Part shown: positions 26,481-36,805 of the stretch, in pieces | How the letters are laid out: the number at the start of each line of letters is the position of its first letter | Numbering within the stretch: the first letter of the stretch is position 1 | Origin: Pseudomonas azotoformans | GTDB lineage: Bacteria > Pseudomonadota > Gammaproteobacteria > Pseudomonadales > Pseudomonadaceae | Reading direction: 5' to 3' | Assembly (NCBI RefSeq): GCF_001579805.1 | Contig: NZ_CP014546.1 | Span: forward strand, 5,270,001-5,334,000 | Length of the DNA stretch: 64,000 bases | Notes under the pieces: generated by a model | Database searches by the model: none | What the model saw: the letters and a program-made list of their open reading frames with translations, nothing else | Told to the model about the DNA's origin: nothing | Program-made: the position numbers and the translations under genes

Positions 26481-27809
26481 TCAGTTCCTGATAGCCCAGA
26501 AGTGGAGTTCCAGCTCGGCGAACTCGCCACTGGCGTGGAAGGCGAAACCACCCGATTGCTCCAACTGCGCGATGTCACGTGGACTGAGTTCGAGCATGAA
26601 ATAGGTCTTGCCGGCGTGATACGGAATCTGTCGAGGTGCTACCGGCAGCGGCTTGATCTTGATGCCTGCGAGATGCAGGTTCACCAGCTCGCGGATACGT
26701 TCCACAGGACCGATCTTGAGATGCGCCGGCAGGCGATGACGCAGCTCCTCCGTATCACACTGGGCGGTAGCCGCTAAAATGAACGTCGCAGTGCCGAGCA
26801 ATTTGAGATCGCTGACCGGGCAGACCAGTACCCCGTACTGGCGCTGTTGCAACATCAGCTCGATGGCGTGTTGCTCCAGCACCGACGACAAGACGGTGCG
26901 AAGCCCCTCCATCAGCCCGCGAAAGCTCGCCCCCTGGTCGCCGTGTTGGTACTGCACCGCCAATTGCGCACGTTTGTTGTCGCAGGCGAACGTCGAGAGT
27001 TCCCCGAGAATCGCCAACAACTCCCGATACAACAACTCCGGCCGCACCTGGGTTTGCCCCTGGTAATGACGCAATATCAACTCAGCACGGTTGATCAGTT
27101 GCAGCATCAAAAAGTCGCCAACCTGTGCCCCAGCCGAGGCGCCACTGCCCTGGATGCGTGATGCGATCGCATCGCCACGCGCTGCCAGCAGACTGATCAC
27201 CTCCTTGAGGCATGAAGACACATACCCCGAACCTTGGAGATAGATGAACGTCGGTACAAAATCCGCCTCCAGCTTTACGCCCCCCTCCTGGGTCGAATCC
27301 TGCACCTGGGCGACCTGGAGTCTCACGTAGAACGGATCGCTGGGCCCTTCCCCCAGCATCAGGCGCAAGTCCGGCCGTGCACAGTGGATCTGGCAACGAG
27401 CGTCGACGCCGGCATTGGAGTCCCCTATCTCCGTTTCACAGGCGACGTAGCGAGCCAGGACATCGCCTTGCTCCTGCCTGCGCACTTCAACCTGATTCTC
27501 TGTTGCCAGCGGCAGCGCCAGGTACACAGCTTGTCTGCCTGCATTGGCAGGCACCTGCAACACCAAAGGCTCCATCGCGCCACTCAGCTCGAACAAGCTG
27601 CCATCCGGCAAGACACCGCTGGCCCGGTTGACCACGACCTTGCCCAGATTGAGGTACTGCACATCAACTTCCAAGGTCAGAAAACCCCAGGCATCACTGC
27701 TCAGCAGGCGGGTACGGTTGAGCTGTCGATGGTAGTAGCGGTCGTTATGCTGCAAGTGCTGGGGCCGCAGCAGCATGCCCTCCTGCCAGATCACGTTATG
27801 GACATTCAT
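26481..27809 (-). CDS. tssK: T6SS baseplate protein TssK
   Basis: 442 residues from ATG 27809 (MNVHNVIWQEGMLLRPQHLQ), the standard TssK beginning. The frame opens 21 codons earlier, overlapping tssJ, and that start is unlikely. TssK forms trimers linking the baseplate to the TssLM membrane complex. It follows tssJ by one base and precedes tssL by 5 bases. Confidence 0.94.
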   Translation of the reverse strand: MNVHNVIWQEGMLLRPQHLQHNDRYYHRQLNRTRLLSSDAWGFLTLEVDVQYLNLGKVVVNRASGVLPDGSLFELSGAMEPLVLQVPANAGRQAVYLALPLATENQVEVRRQEQGDVLARYVACETEIGDSNAGVDARCQIHCARPDLRLMLGEGPSDPFYVRLQVAQVQDSTQEGGVKLEADFVPTFIYLQGSGYVSSCLKEVISLLAARGDAIASRIQGSGASAGAQVGDFLMLQLINRAELILRHYQGQTQVRPELLYRELLAILGELSTFACDNKRAQLAVQYQHGDQGASFRGLMEGLRTVLSSVLEQHAIELMLQQRQYGVLVCPVSDLKLLGTATFILAATAQCDTEELRHRLPAHLKIGPVERIRELVNLHLAGIKIKPLPVAPRQIPYHAGKTYFMLELSPRDIAQLEQSGGFAFHASGEFAELELHFWAIRN

Positions 27810-27810
27810 T

Positions 27811-28305
27811 TCAATCCTCCGTCCTGTCAGTTTGAGGCGCGACCAGGCGGAGGCCCGTCTGGTCCAGCGCAACTTCGGCCCGCGTCAGTTGCCCTGGCAC
27901 CACTGGCAGCACCAACCGCCATTGCACGTGGGGCAAGTCGCGGTAGGCCGCCAGCACGCCGACATAACGGCTATGCGGCTCGACACTGAGCTTGAGCGGC
28001 ACCTGCTCGCCGGGACGCAACTCCCATTCCTCGCTGCTGACCCAATCTTTGGCGAGTGTCTGCTCGGCCCGGCTGTAGAGGCTGAAGAAGTCGGCGTTTT
28101 CAAAGGCCACGGGATGCCGCAGCTCCAGCAGTTGCACCACCACGGGTGAGGGACGACCGTGCAGGTCGGGGTTGACTTCATCGCCAGCGGTCAACGTCAA
28201 GTCCAGTTTGGTCAACGTCGAAAAAGGTGAAAGCGTGCTACAGCCGGCCAATAGGCCAAGTGCTGACAGCGTTGATATGACAGCGATCCGATACATGAAC
28301 ATCAT
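27811..28305 (-). CDS. tssJ: T6SS outer-membrane lipoprotein TssJ
   Basis: 164 residues from ATG 28305, which overlaps the FHA gene stop as ATGA (ATG 28302 or 28296 are alternatives). The signal peptide ends in the lipobox LLAGC; the Cys would be lipidated. The mature part is a small beta-sandwich of TssJ type (VVVQLLELRHPVAFENADFFSLY). TssJ anchors the TssM periplasmic domain to the outer membrane. Confidence 0.92.
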   Translation of the reverse strand: MMFMYRIAVISTLSALGLLAGCSTLSPFSTLTKLDLTLTAGDEVNPDLHGRPSPVVVQLLELRHPVAFENADFFSLYSRAEQTLAKDWVSSEEWELRPGEQVPLKLSVEPHSRYVGVLAAYRDLPHVQWRLVLPVVPGQLTRAEVALDQTGLRLVAPQTDRTED

Positions 28306-29474
28306 CCTGGGCACCCGACGTGCAAGGTAGAGACCAGGCGCACCTGCTCCTCGTAGGCTTTGGAAAAATCATTCAGCACCCCCTGCTCGCCCAAGGGCTC
28401 TCCGGACGTCAACCGTTGATAGTGGCGTTGATACGCCCGCCAATGGGCGCCATCGCTGAAGAACCTGGGTGGCTTGCCCTCGCGTTCGAAACACAGCAGC
28501 AAGTGGCCTGGCGCAAAGGCTGCCAATGCACTGCGCACAGCGGCCCGACTGGCCACGACCAAGGCCAGTTGGTGCACTTGCAGTTCACGACAGACCTGGG
28601 CGACGGCGTATTCGGCAGAGTGTTCACCCAGCTCGCCAACACCCAGCAATGACGTCATGGCAGTTGGGCCGTCGGCACAGGCTTTTAACGGGTTGCGGGT
28701 ATCGAGTCCTGGAGCGGTCAGTGCAGAGTTGATTTCACTGTTCAGCTCGTCGCGGGTTCGCAGGCTCTGCTGCAACCCATCGATGGTTAGCCTGAGCAGA
28801 CCTGCCACTTTGATCGCCAGGGCCTCACGGCCCAGCGTATCAAGCGTGTCCAGTTGCACGCCCAGCGCTTGCGCGAACTGTGACCAGAATGTTTCCGAGC
28901 CACCCGGCGCGGGCGCAGCGGGCACGGTAGGTAGGAGCTCCCTGACGGGGTCAGCCCACTTCGGCACGACCAGATGATCACGATCCACGGCCCCCTGACA
29001 TAGCGCTTGGGACGGCACCTGCATGGCTGTATCCAAGGCATCAAGCTCTGCCGATGAATCAGCACGCAGTGGCTCGCGATCCAGTGCATCGACAGGGTCA
29101 AGTCCCAGGAAACCATCGTCTGGGATCGCGTCATCCCGGGCATATGACCGCCGCTCATTTGCCAGCAAGCGAGCGCGGATCTCCAGCCCGCCCAATTGGT
29201 ACACGTCACCCTCACTGATCAGCCGTGCCTGCCCCTTTTCCAGGCGTTCCATGCTGCCTGATACACCGATGCCGTTGCTGCTGATATCGGTCAGGAAGTA
29301 GCGGCCTTCTCGGTAACTGACCAAGCCGTGATGACTGGAGATCAGGCGATTGGCATCAGGAATGATCCAGTCACAGCCCACCCCACGGCCGATCACGCCA
29401 CCGACGCCCTCAAACGTCTTGCGAGCAGGCGTCGCAGCGCCTTCGGTACCACAGACTTCAAACACTAGTTGCAT
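28302..29474 (-). CDS. fha: T6SS FHA-domain protein (Fha/TagH type)
   Basis: 390 residues from ATG 29474 (MQLVFEVCG); the longer frame to 29573 overlaps the small lipoprotein. The N-terminal FHA domain (about residues 1-95) keeps the phosphothreonine-binding pattern IGRGVGCDW, LISSHHGLV and DISSNGIGV. A middle acidic linker and a C-terminal TagH-type domain follow. FHA proteins of HSI clusters are phosphorylated by the cluster kinase and promote assembly. Located between orfX and tssJ, as in P. aeruginosa HSI-II (fha2). Confidence 0.88.
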   Translation of the reverse strand: MQLVFEVCGTEGAATPARKTFEGVGGVIGRGVGCDWIIPDANRLISSHHGLVSYREGRYFLTDISSNGIGVSGSMERLEKGQARLISEGDVYQLGGLEIRARLLANERRSYARDDAIPDDGFLGLDPVDALDREPLRADSSAELDALDTAMQVPSQALCQGAVDRDHLVVPKWADPVRELLPTVPAAPAPGGSETFWSQFAQALGVQLDTLDTLGREALAIKVAGLLRLTIDGLQQSLRTRDELNSEINSALTAPGLDTRNPLKACADGPTAMTSLLGVGELGEHSAEYAVAQVCRELQVHQLALVVASRAAVRSALAAFAPGHLLLCFEREGKPPRFFSDGAHWRAYQRHYQRLTSGEPLGEQGVLNDFSKAYEEQVRLVSTLHVGCPG

Positions 29475-29490
29475 GGCGGAGCTCCCCTGC

Positions 29491-29622
29491 TCACTGCCCA
29501 CGTCGGGTCGCCTGGGGGTCACCCAACGGACGGTAGTCGGCATCGTCAAAGACATAATTGGCGTTACAGCCACTCAACAAACACAGCACCAGCAAAAGGC
29601 CTTGCCACGCACGAAAAAACAT
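29491..29622 (-). CDS. Small T6SS-linked lipoprotein, OrfX-like
   Basis: 43 residues: ATG 29622, then MFFRAWQGLLLVLCLLSGCN, stop at 29491. A short signal peptide ends in a lipobox LLSGC, leaving a mature lipopeptide of about 25 residues (NANYVFDDADYRPLGDPQ). It lies between the sigma54 activator and the FHA gene, exactly where P. aeruginosa HSI-II carries orfX. Too short for most gene callers. Role unknown; the lipobox suggests outer-membrane anchoring near TssJ. Confidence 0.75.
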   Translation of the reverse strand: MFFRAWQGLLLVLCLLSGCNANYVFDDADYRPLGDPQATRRGQ

Positions 29623-29663
29623 CAGGTATCTCCCATGAAAATCAGGTGCCAACACGCCCCCAT

Positions 29664-31196
29664 TCAGCCCCCCTCGCAGACATCACCCAGGGGGATCTTC
29701 AGGCGCGCCAGGCGATAGAGCAGCGTGCGGCGAGCGACGCCCAACTCACGTGCGGTACGGGTGCGATTGCCACGGTTTTTGTGCAGGCAATCGATCAGGA
29801 ATACTCGCTCGACCCGTTCCAGGCGTTGACGCAACGTTGCATCGACGGACTCATCGGTGGGGGGTGCAGACAAGGACAAATGCGCGGGCAGGATCACACC
29901 GTCATCGCAGAGCAGTACCGCACGTTCCACCAGGCACTTGAGTTCACGAACATTGCCGGGAAAGGCGTGACGCGACAGTTGGTCAAGGGCCGCGCTGGAC
30001 CACGACACCGGTTCGCGCTCAAGGGCAAGAGAGGCCTTTTGCGCAAATTCACGCGCCAACAACAGCACATCGCCGTCGCGCTCACGCAGGGGCGGCAGTT
30101 CGATGGGAAACTGCGCCAGCCGGTAGTAAAGGTCTTCGCGAAAACTGCCTTGGGCGACCATCGCGGCGAGATCACGGTGAGTCGCGGCGATGATGCGCAC
30201 ATCCACCTTGTGTGCCGCGCTGGCGCCCAAGGGGCGGACTTCGCCCTCCTGTAGAACCCGCAGCAACTTGGCCTGCAGCGACAGCGGCATGTCGCCGATT
30301 TCGTCCAGGAGCAGCGTACCGCCGTGTGCCGCATCAAACAGCCCGGTATGGTTGCGTTCAGCCCCTGTGAAAGCACCTTTGCGATAACCAAACAGCTCAC
30401 TTTCCAGCAGGCCTTCGGGAAATGCCGCACAGTTCTGCACCACGAACGCTTTGCTGCGACGCGACCCCGCAGAATGGATAGCCCGCGCCACCACTTCCTT
30501 ACCCGTTCCCGTCTCCCCTCGCAGCAATACGGTGTAAGAGGTATGCATGACCTTGCCAATCAGGCGGTATGTCTCATCCATGGCCGTACTGTTACCGACC
30601 AAGCCAAATTCTGCACGGGGAGCCGGTGTGCATTGATTCTGTCGGACGACACTTCCCAAGGATGGCTGACAACGCAGCAAAGCCAATTGCATCAAGGTAA
30701 AACTACCCAGTTGGCTCAGGGACACGGAGTAGTCCTGCAAGTGTTTCCGGCATTGGCTGGCGCACAGCAACACGCCGCTGATGGCCTTGTCCCGGTTGAA
30801 CAACGGCACACATGACAGCGCTTCCCAGGCTGTCGCCATGGCTGGCAGGAAGCCGTATTCGTACACGCTGCTCGATAGGTCCTCCAGGCTAAGGGCCGTT
30901 TGATGGCTGAGTACGTAGTGCAATACCTGCTCGTGCTGGAAGTCCTGGGTGCCGACCGGATCACCGGGGCACAGCTCCCCGGATAAATGCTGGGCAATCA
31001 GTTCGAGTCGGCCTGTAGACTCATTTCGCCAGTACAACTGGCTGAGTTCGCACTGGCTGAGTTGCGCCACCGCCGTCACACACAGGCCGGGCAACGAGGC
31101 TTCGACGCCATCGATGCCCAAGCGAATGAACCAGCCGAGCAACACGTCGGCGAAGGCCAGGGGATGGGATAGTTGAGTGGACCGATTATCCCTCAT
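29664..31196 (-). CDS. sfa: Sigma54-dependent activator of the T6SS (Sfa-like)
   Basis: 510 residues. The N-terminal region (1 to about 180) is GAF-like. The AAA+ domain (about 205-440) has Walker A GETGTGKE, the sigma54-contact loop GAFTGA and the Walker B region LLLDEIGD. The C-terminal Fis-type helix-turn-helix includes [20 protein letters not shown]. It activates sigma54 RNA polymerase. In P. aeruginosa HSI-II the equivalent gene is sfa2. The good sigma54 promoter before hcp (40778-40794) is a likely target. Overlaps clpV by 4 bases. Confidence 0.92.
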   Translation of the reverse strand: MRDNRSTQLSHPLAFADVLLGWFIRLGIDGVEASLPGLCVTAVAQLSQCELSQLYWRNESTGRLELIAQHLSGELCPGDPVGTQDFQHEQVLHYVLSHQTALSLEDLSSSVYEYGFLPAMATAWEALSCVPLFNRDKAISGVLLCASQCRKHLQDYSVSLSQLGSFTLMQLALLRCQPSLGSVVRQNQCTPAPRAEFGLVGNSTAMDETYRLIGKVMHTSYTVLLRGETGTGKEVVARAIHSAGSRRSKAFVVQNCAAFPEGLLESELFGYRKGAFTGAERNHTGLFDAAHGGTLLLDEIGDMPLSLQAKLLRVLQEGEVRPLGASAAHKVDVRIIAATHRDLAAMVAQGSFREDLYYRLAQFPIELPPLRERDGDVLLLAREFAQKASLALEREPVSWSSAALDQLSRHAFPGNVRELKCLVERAVLLCDDGVILPAHLSLSAPPTDESVDATLRQRLERVERVFLIDCLHKNRGNRTRTARELGVARRTLLYRLARLKIPLGDVCEGG

Positions 31197-33625
31197 TGGC
31201 TGAGCTCACAAATGGGATAGCCGCTACCCTCCAGACGCGCATGCACATTCGCCAAGCATTCACCTTGGGCCATGGCCGACAGCAGCCGATCCGCCACCTG
31301 CGGCAACAAACGGAGCTCGATCCACTGGTCAATGTAACGAGCGCCGCTATCTCCGTGGGCACAGTGTTCGGCCATGTGTGCAACCAGCTCTGGCGTATAG
31401 CTGAAAGCCAGCTTGCGAAGACGCAACCGTTGTCCCAAGCGTTCCAGCTTGAGTCGCGCCAGGTCATGCAGAACCTCACCCTTGATCGGGTAATACGGCA
31501 CCACACGCATGCGGGCCAGCAATGCCGGTTTGAAGTGGTCGCGCAACAGCGGATGGATCGCCTCTTGCAGCACTTGCACGTCAGGCCGTTGATCGCCAGC
31601 ACACAGCTCACCGATACACTCACTGCCGAGGTTGGAAGTCATCAGGATCAGTGTGTTGCGGAAGTCGATTTCCCGGCCTTCCCCGTCATTGACCAGACCC
31701 TTGTCGAAAATCTGATAGAACAGGTTCAACACTTCCGGGTCGGCTTTCTCGACCTCATCGAGCAGCACCACCGAATACGGTCGTTGGCGCACGGCTTCGG
31801 TCAGTACACCGCCCTCGCCGAAACCGACATAACCGGGCGGTGCGCCAATCAACCGCGACAGGGAGTGTTTTTCCTGGAACTCCGACATGTTGAGCGTCGT
31901 GACGAAACGTTCACCGCCATACAGTAGATCGCCAAGGGCAAGTGCTGTCTCGGTCTTGCCTACACCGCTTGGGCCGACCAGCAGGAACACACCGACCGGT
32001 GCGTCGGCTTTGTTGAGCCCCGTGGCAACGGCGCGCAAGTTGCGGTCCAGGGCCTGCACCGCCTGTTCCTGGCCAAGAATGCGCGCGCGCAGCGCATCGG
32101 CAAAGCCCAGCGCCCGTGCGCTGTGCTCGAGTGCCAGTTGTTCAACCGGGATACCGGTCCAGGCACTGATGACCTGGGCCACCATGCGCGGGCACACCTG
32201 CTGCGGCACGGCCTGTTGCTCAAACCAGCGCTGTTCCAGCTCCAGGCGCTCACTTTCCATTGCATCCCTGCGCAGTTTCAACGCGTGCAAGATCTGCTCA
32301 TCCACGGCAAACCCTGCGTCCCTGTCACGACTTAATGCCTGATGCTGCCGCATACCTTCCGCCTGCTCCGCGTACAGGCGTTGTAATGCCTCCGGTGCGG
32401 TCTCCCGTCGGGTACGCAAGCGAGCACAGGCCGTGTCCAATACATCCACCGCCTTGTCGGGCAACTGGCGCCCGGACAGGTAACGAGCGCTCATTTGCGC
32501 CGCCGCCACGACGGCATCGTCACGCACATAAACGCCGTGGCTGCGCTCATACACCGAAACCAGTCCGCGCAAGATGGAAACCGCCTGCTCGACGCTGGGC
32601 TCGCCCACCCGTACAGGCTGGAAACGCCGCGCCAATGCCGGGTCCTTTTCGAAGTATTTTTTGTATTCCGACCAGGTAGTGGCAGCGATGGTGCGCAGTT
32701 CGCCACGCGCCAGGGCTGGCTTGAGTAGATTGGCGGCGTCGGACGCGCCTGCCTGGGCGCCTGCCCCGACCAAGGTATGCGCCTCATCGATAAACAGGAT
32801 CACCGGCGGCACTGAAACGTTGACCTCATCGATCAAGCCCTTGAGGCGCCGCTCGAATTCACCCTTGATACTGGCACCGGCCTGGAGCAAGCCCATGTCC
32901 AAGGTCAGCACCCGGACATCCTGCAGTGGTCCCGGCACCTGCGCAGTGGCGATGCGTAGCGCGAGGCCTTCGACAACGGCCGTCTTGCCGACCCCGGCTT
33001 CGCCGACGAGTATTGGGTTGTTCTTGCGGCGGCGCATGAGGATGTCAATCAACTGGCCGATCTCGACATCCCGGCACAACACCGGATCAATACGCCCTTC
33101 ATGGGCCTGGCGCGTCAGGTCGTGGGTGAAGCGTTCCAGCAGTGACTCACCCTTCGGGGCAGGGTCAGTACCAGGTGCCTGGCTCCGCACAAAGTCGAGC
33201 ACACGCTGCGCATCCAACCGATTCAATAAAACCTGATAGACACTCCCCGCGTGGTGCAGCGGATGACGCAGCAATGCCAGCAACAGGGCGCCGTGATCGA
33301 CCTCGGTCTGTCGCAGTTCCAGATGGGCAACCATCAGGGCCTGTTGCAGCCACTCTACAAGCGCCTGGGCAAACACCGGATTGCGCGAAGCACTCGCCTC
33401 CCCTTTGGGTTGCAGTGCAGCTTGCAGCTCGCCGGTTTCGATGCCCGCATCTGCCAATGCCCTTGCCAGAAGGCCGTCGTGATGCTCCAGCAGGGCCAAC
33501 AGCAGGTCTTCCACCAATACCTCCCGGCCGCCGCGCGTTACGCAGCGTTCAGCAGCGCGCACCAAATCGCGACGAGCCTGGGGGGTCAAGGTCTGGATAA
33601 GTTGTTGCAGGTCCACATTCATCAT
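31193..33625 (-). CDS. clpV: T6SS sheath-disassembly ATPase ClpV (TssH)
   Basis: 810 residues. An N-terminal Clp-N domain precedes two AAA+ modules with Walker A GEAGVGKT and GPSGVGKT, and the usual pore-loop and sensor regions. ATG 33625 is chosen because GAGGG lies 10 bases upstream; ATG 33622 is next. ClpV unfolds contracted TssBC sheath so that subunits can be reused. Confidence 0.95.
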   Translation of the reverse strand: MMNVDLQQLIQTLTPQARRDLVRAAERCVTRGGREVLVEDLLLALLEHHDGLLARALADAGIETGELQAALQPKGEASASRNPVFAQALVEWLQQALMVAHLELRQTEVDHGALLLALLRHPLHHAGSVYQVLLNRLDAQRVLDFVRSQAPGTDPAPKGESLLERFTHDLTRQAHEGRIDPVLCRDVEIGQLIDILMRRRKNNPILVGEAGVGKTAVVEGLALRIATAQVPGPLQDVRVLTLDMGLLQAGASIKGEFERRLKGLIDEVNVSVPPVILFIDEAHTLVGAGAQAGASDAANLLKPALARGELRTIAATTWSEYKKYFEKDPALARRFQPVRVGEPSVEQAVSILRGLVSVYERSHGVYVRDDAVVAAAQMSARYLSGRQLPDKAVDVLDTACARLRTRRETAPEALQRLYAEQAEGMRQHQALSRDRDAGFAVDEQILHALKLRRDAMESERLELEQRWFEQQAVPQQVCPRMVAQVISAWTGIPVEQLALEHSARALGFADALRARILGQEQAVQALDRNLRAVATGLNKADAPVGVFLLVGPSGVGKTETALALGDLLYGGERFVTTLNMSEFQEKHSLSRLIGAPPGYVGFGEGGVLTEAVRQRPYSVVLLDEVEKADPEVLNLFYQIFDKGLVNDGEGREIDFRNTLILMTSNLGSECIGELCAGDQRPDVQVLQEAIHPLLRDHFKPALLARMRVVPYYPIKGEVLHDLARLKLERLGQRLRLRKLAFSYTPELVAHMAEHCAHGDSGARYIDQWIELRLLPQVADRLLSAMAQGECLANVHARLEGSGYPICELSQ

Positions 33626-33631
33626 AATGAT

Positions 33632-34645
33632 TCATCCCTCATGAGCGTTGCTCGGCACCATGACCACACCATCGGCGTACTCATGTGCCAGCCAGCTGGT
33701 CCAGCCGAGACGACAGACGTTGTGCTCGCCAATGTGCAACGGTCGGATCTCTTCTTTGGCAAGCACCAGGCGCAGGTCATATTCCAATGGGTCCCGCGCC
33801 GTCAGCCGCACCAATGAGCACAGCAGCGGGTAGTCCGCACCCGTGGGCAGAAACCCATGGAGTTGCTGCCAGCGCAGGCCCTGCAGATGCACCCTGAACT
33901 TGCCACTGCGGTCGGCCACCTGGCTGCCCAATACCTGGTCATGGCCAAGCACACTGTTCGCGACGCCGAGCCGGTTTCGCTGTGAGTCGGCGATGACAAC
34001 CGTGCGCAGCACCCATTGCTCGATGAACAGCCGGTTGTGCTTGAAGTAGTAGCGCAGCACCGTCTCGATCAAGGCTGCCGAATGTGCCCGCAGGCCTAGC
34101 AGCCCCAAGTAGGGCAACAGCCGCTGGCAGTTCAATTGCGCGACACTGCGAATCTGCCGCCCCCTCAGCCCGATCAACGCAAACATCTGCTCGGAAAAGG
34201 CGTCACGCGCGCCCGCCTGGAAACACGCCCGATAACGATATTTGCGCCAGATCGGCAGCATCAGTCGTTGCAGGCGGTGATGAAACACGTCCAGGAAATC
34301 TCGCGTAGCGTTGCCGCCCACCCCGTCGCCATAGGCCTGCTCGCCATAAAACGCAGGTAACGGCGACCCCGCGCCACACAAGCCCAAGACGTTGAGGCGA
34401 AGGCGTGCGCGCAGCTGTTCGTGCTCGACAAAAAATTCCACGCGATCAATATCGTGACCGGGAAAACCGAGGCCAGGATTGGCTTGAAACTCCAGCAAGT
34501 CATACAGCGCGTCGTCATCCAACAGAGGATGGGCATCGCGCAGACGCTTGATCACCTGCAAAACCGCCTGGAACAGCGAATATTCGCGGATGATCCGCGA
34601 CAGTCGCGTCAAAGCAGGGGCTGCTGCCCCATCCGTGGTGGCCAT
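33632..34645 (-). CDS. tssG: T6SS baseplate protein TssG
   Basis: 337 residues with TssG landmarks: LQVIKRLRDAHP near the start, YGEQAY, FLDVFHHRL and LGHDQVLGSQV. TssG bridges TssF in the baseplate wedge. Its start overlaps the 3' end of tssF by 37 bases, which suggests translational coupling. Confidence 0.93.
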   Translation of the reverse strand: MATTDGAAAPALTRLSRIIREYSLFQAVLQVIKRLRDAHPLLDDDALYDLLEFQANPGLGFPGHDIDRVEFFVEHEQLRARLRLNVLGLCGAGSPLPAFYGEQAYGDGVGGNATRDFLDVFHHRLQRLMLPIWRKYRYRACFQAGARDAFSEQMFALIGLRGRQIRSVAQLNCQRLLPYLGLLGLRAHSAALIETVLRYYFKHNRLFIEQWVLRTVVIADSQRNRLGVANSVLGHDQVLGSQVADRSGKFRVHLQGLRWQQLHGFLPTGADYPLLCSLVRLTARDPLEYDLRLVLAKEEIRPLHIGEHNVCRLGWTSWLAHEYADGVVMVPSNAHEG

Positions 34646-36396
34646 AGATACACGTCTCCTTGTGTGCTGATGACTCTTAGTTCGTGATAAGCATTGAGGC
34701 TGGCGTAGAGCGCAAAGAACTCGTTGAGTACTGACGCAAAAATGAACACTTCGCCCGGCCCCAAGAAACCCTGGGGATCAATCTTCAAATCAATTCGTAC
34801 TCCGCGACACGGCAAGCCGCGGTGCAATCGGTCGACCGATGAATGACTGACGGATCGCATTGCACCCAACTTCCTCTCACTGACCTTTTGCGCCAGTCGG
34901 TCGTGATAGCGCGGCAAGTCATAGGTTTTGAGAATCACCTTCAAGGCGTCGATATCGCTCAATGACAGGTAGTTGAGCGACATGTTGCTGATAAGCCGCC
35001 AGAGAAAATCCTGGTCCAGAGGCGGAGACAGACTGGCTGTCGGCGCGCAGATATTGCGAAACGACAGCCCCTCTGGCGTCTGCTCGCAAGGCCGGTTGAT
35101 GTCGCCTAACTGCAACAGTCGAGGTAGGTTGTGATTGGTGCACGTCAACTCGATCGACAGTGTTTGCTGGTCCGACTCGAGGCCGTTGCCAATCCCAAGC
35201 CAGGTTTCCAGCCCGGCATGCTGTGTCGATGGCCGTTGGCGAATGCTGTAGCTGGGCGGGTTTTCCGGTACGTCGGTATCGCCACCATGTTCAAAGGATT
35301 CGAACGGCACATAGGCCTGGTATCCACGCCCACCCGGCTGCCAACCCGTTACACGGTCTACGGAAAACACACTCGCGTTCTCCCGCGAATACTCGCCGGG
35401 AATGAGCAGGTACTCATCCTGCTTCCCGTCCAGGCGAATGGGCACCGCGTCATGCTTGAACAGATTCACGATGGGCGTGCAGTAGAGCTTCACGTTATCC
35501 AGGGTGGGCTGTTGGGACTCACGCCATGGCGTGCGTAACTCAAAGCGCATTATCAGGCCACGTACCTGCTTGAGCTGCTCACCGGGCAATCTGTGCAGCA
35601 CGTCCATGCCCCCCACATCGACAAACAGGAACTTGTCAGGAAAGGCAAAATACTCCTGCAGATGGCGATACCCCGGGAAGGTATTCTGCGGATAGGGGAT
35701 CAACGCCTGTTCCTCACTGAAACCCACCGGCTGTACCTGTTCGGCACCCAGTCGCAGTGATATTGCCTCACCGTCGGGCCCGCTGACGGGCAGTCCATCG
35801 TGGCCCAAAGGCAACAGCTCGATACCTTCGAGGTGGCGCAGCAGGCTCAGGTATAACGCCTGGCTGATGTAGCTATCCCCGGCCAGATGCAGGCGCAACT
35901 GATCAAAGGCCCAGTCACTGAAATTACCGGCGGCGCTCATGTGCAGGCGCAGACTCAACACGCCCTGCCCTGCCTGTGCGCTGTACTCCAGGACGCTCAG
36001 TTGCAGCGGTAGAACCTGTGTGGCGTAGCAGGTACGAAAACGGCATCGCTCACCGTTGACTGCGGCGCTTTCCACCGGTGTATCACGCGCCACCCACACA
36101 CCGGGACCTGAGTGCTTCAACGGGTCAAATTGCAGCATGCTGAACGCTGGCATTGGGCGCATGTAGTTGGGCCACAGCAAATGCATCAGCGAGTGCGTGA
36201 GCTCTGGAAATTCGTCGTCGAGTTTTTGCCGCAAGCGCCCCGTGAGAAATGCAAACCCCTCCAGCAGCCGCTCGACATCGGGATCCTGGCCAGACTCTGC
36301 GAGAAAAGGGGCCAGCGCAGGATTGCGCTCGGAGAACTGCCGTCCGAGCAGTCGCAACGCACTGAGCTCACTTTGGTAGTAACGGTTAAAAGACAT
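34609..36396 (-). CDS. tssF: T6SS baseplate protein TssF
   Basis: 595 residues beginning MSFNRYYQSELSALRLLG, the typical TssF start, with RLLEGFAFLTGRLRQKLDDE and LLWPNYMRP following. It is the largest wedge component. It overlaps tssE by 11 bases and tssG by 37 bases. Confidence 0.95.
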   Translation of the reverse strand: MSFNRYYQSELSALRLLGRQFSERNPALAPFLAESGQDPDVERLLEGFAFLTGRLRQKLDDEFPELTHSLMHLLWPNYMRPMPAFSMLQFDPLKHSGPGVWVARDTPVESAAVNGERCRFRTCYATQVLPLQLSVLEYSAQAGQGVLSLRLHMSAAGNFSDWAFDQLRLHLAGDSYISQALYLSLLRHLEGIELLPLGHDGLPVSGPDGEAISLRLGAEQVQPVGFSEEQALIPYPQNTFPGYRHLQEYFAFPDKFLFVDVGGMDVLHRLPGEQLKQVRGLIMRFELRTPWRESQQPTLDNVKLYCTPIVNLFKHDAVPIRLDGKQDEYLLIPGEYSRENASVFSVDRVTGWQPGGRGYQAYVPFESFEHGGDTDVPENPPSYSIRQRPSTQHAGLETWLGIGNGLESDQQTLSIELTCTNHNLPRLLQLGDINRPCEQTPEGLSFRNICAPTASLSPPLDQDFLWRLISNMSLNYLSLSDIDALKVILKTYDLPRYHDRLAQKVSERKLGAMRSVSHSSVDRLHRGLPCRGVRIDLKIDPQGFLGPGEVFIFASVLNEFFALYASLNAYHELRVISTQGDVYLWPPRMGQQPLL

Positions 36397-36805
36397 CCGG
36401 CAAAACCTCTACCTGACCGGCGTCACAGAGTCGCGCGGTAAACACAACAGGTTGCTTGATACCCTTGACCGTCAGTGTGCCTTCGATAGCGAACGCCAGC
36501 GCCAATGGATCCTGGTCCCGCGGCAACGTCGTGACCCGCACATGCTTCAAGCGTGGCTCGTACGCCCGGATAAATCGCTCGATCAACAAACGCGATTGAG
36601 TCAATGACTCATGCAAGCTCTGGTTCATGTCGTTGAGGTCGGGCAACCCGTAATCCGGAAGTGTCTGCACGCTGCCGGCACGGATACTGAGCATTTTTCC
36701 CAGATGCATCGCGACAGATGTCACGCCACACGCGGGAGTAGCCGCCGGACGTTCAAGACGCTCGAAAAGGCGTTGGTGGTGGGACACTCCCTGGCCGCTG
36801 CTCAT
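36386..36805 (-). CDS. tssE: T6SS baseplate protein TssE (gp25-like)
   Basis: 139 residues of the phage gp25/lysozyme-like fold, without catalytic features: LGKMLSIRAGSVQTLPDYGLPDLND, then IRAYEPRLKHVRVT. It nucleates sheath assembly on the baseplate. Overlaps tssC by 4 bases. Confidence 0.92.
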   Translation of the reverse strand: MSSGQGVSHHQRLFERLERPAATPACGVTSVAMHLGKMLSIRAGSVQTLPDYGLPDLNDMNQSLHESLTQSRLLIERFIRAYEPRLKHVRVTTLPRDQDPLALAFAIEGTLTVKGIKQPVVFTARLCDAGQVEVLPDVF

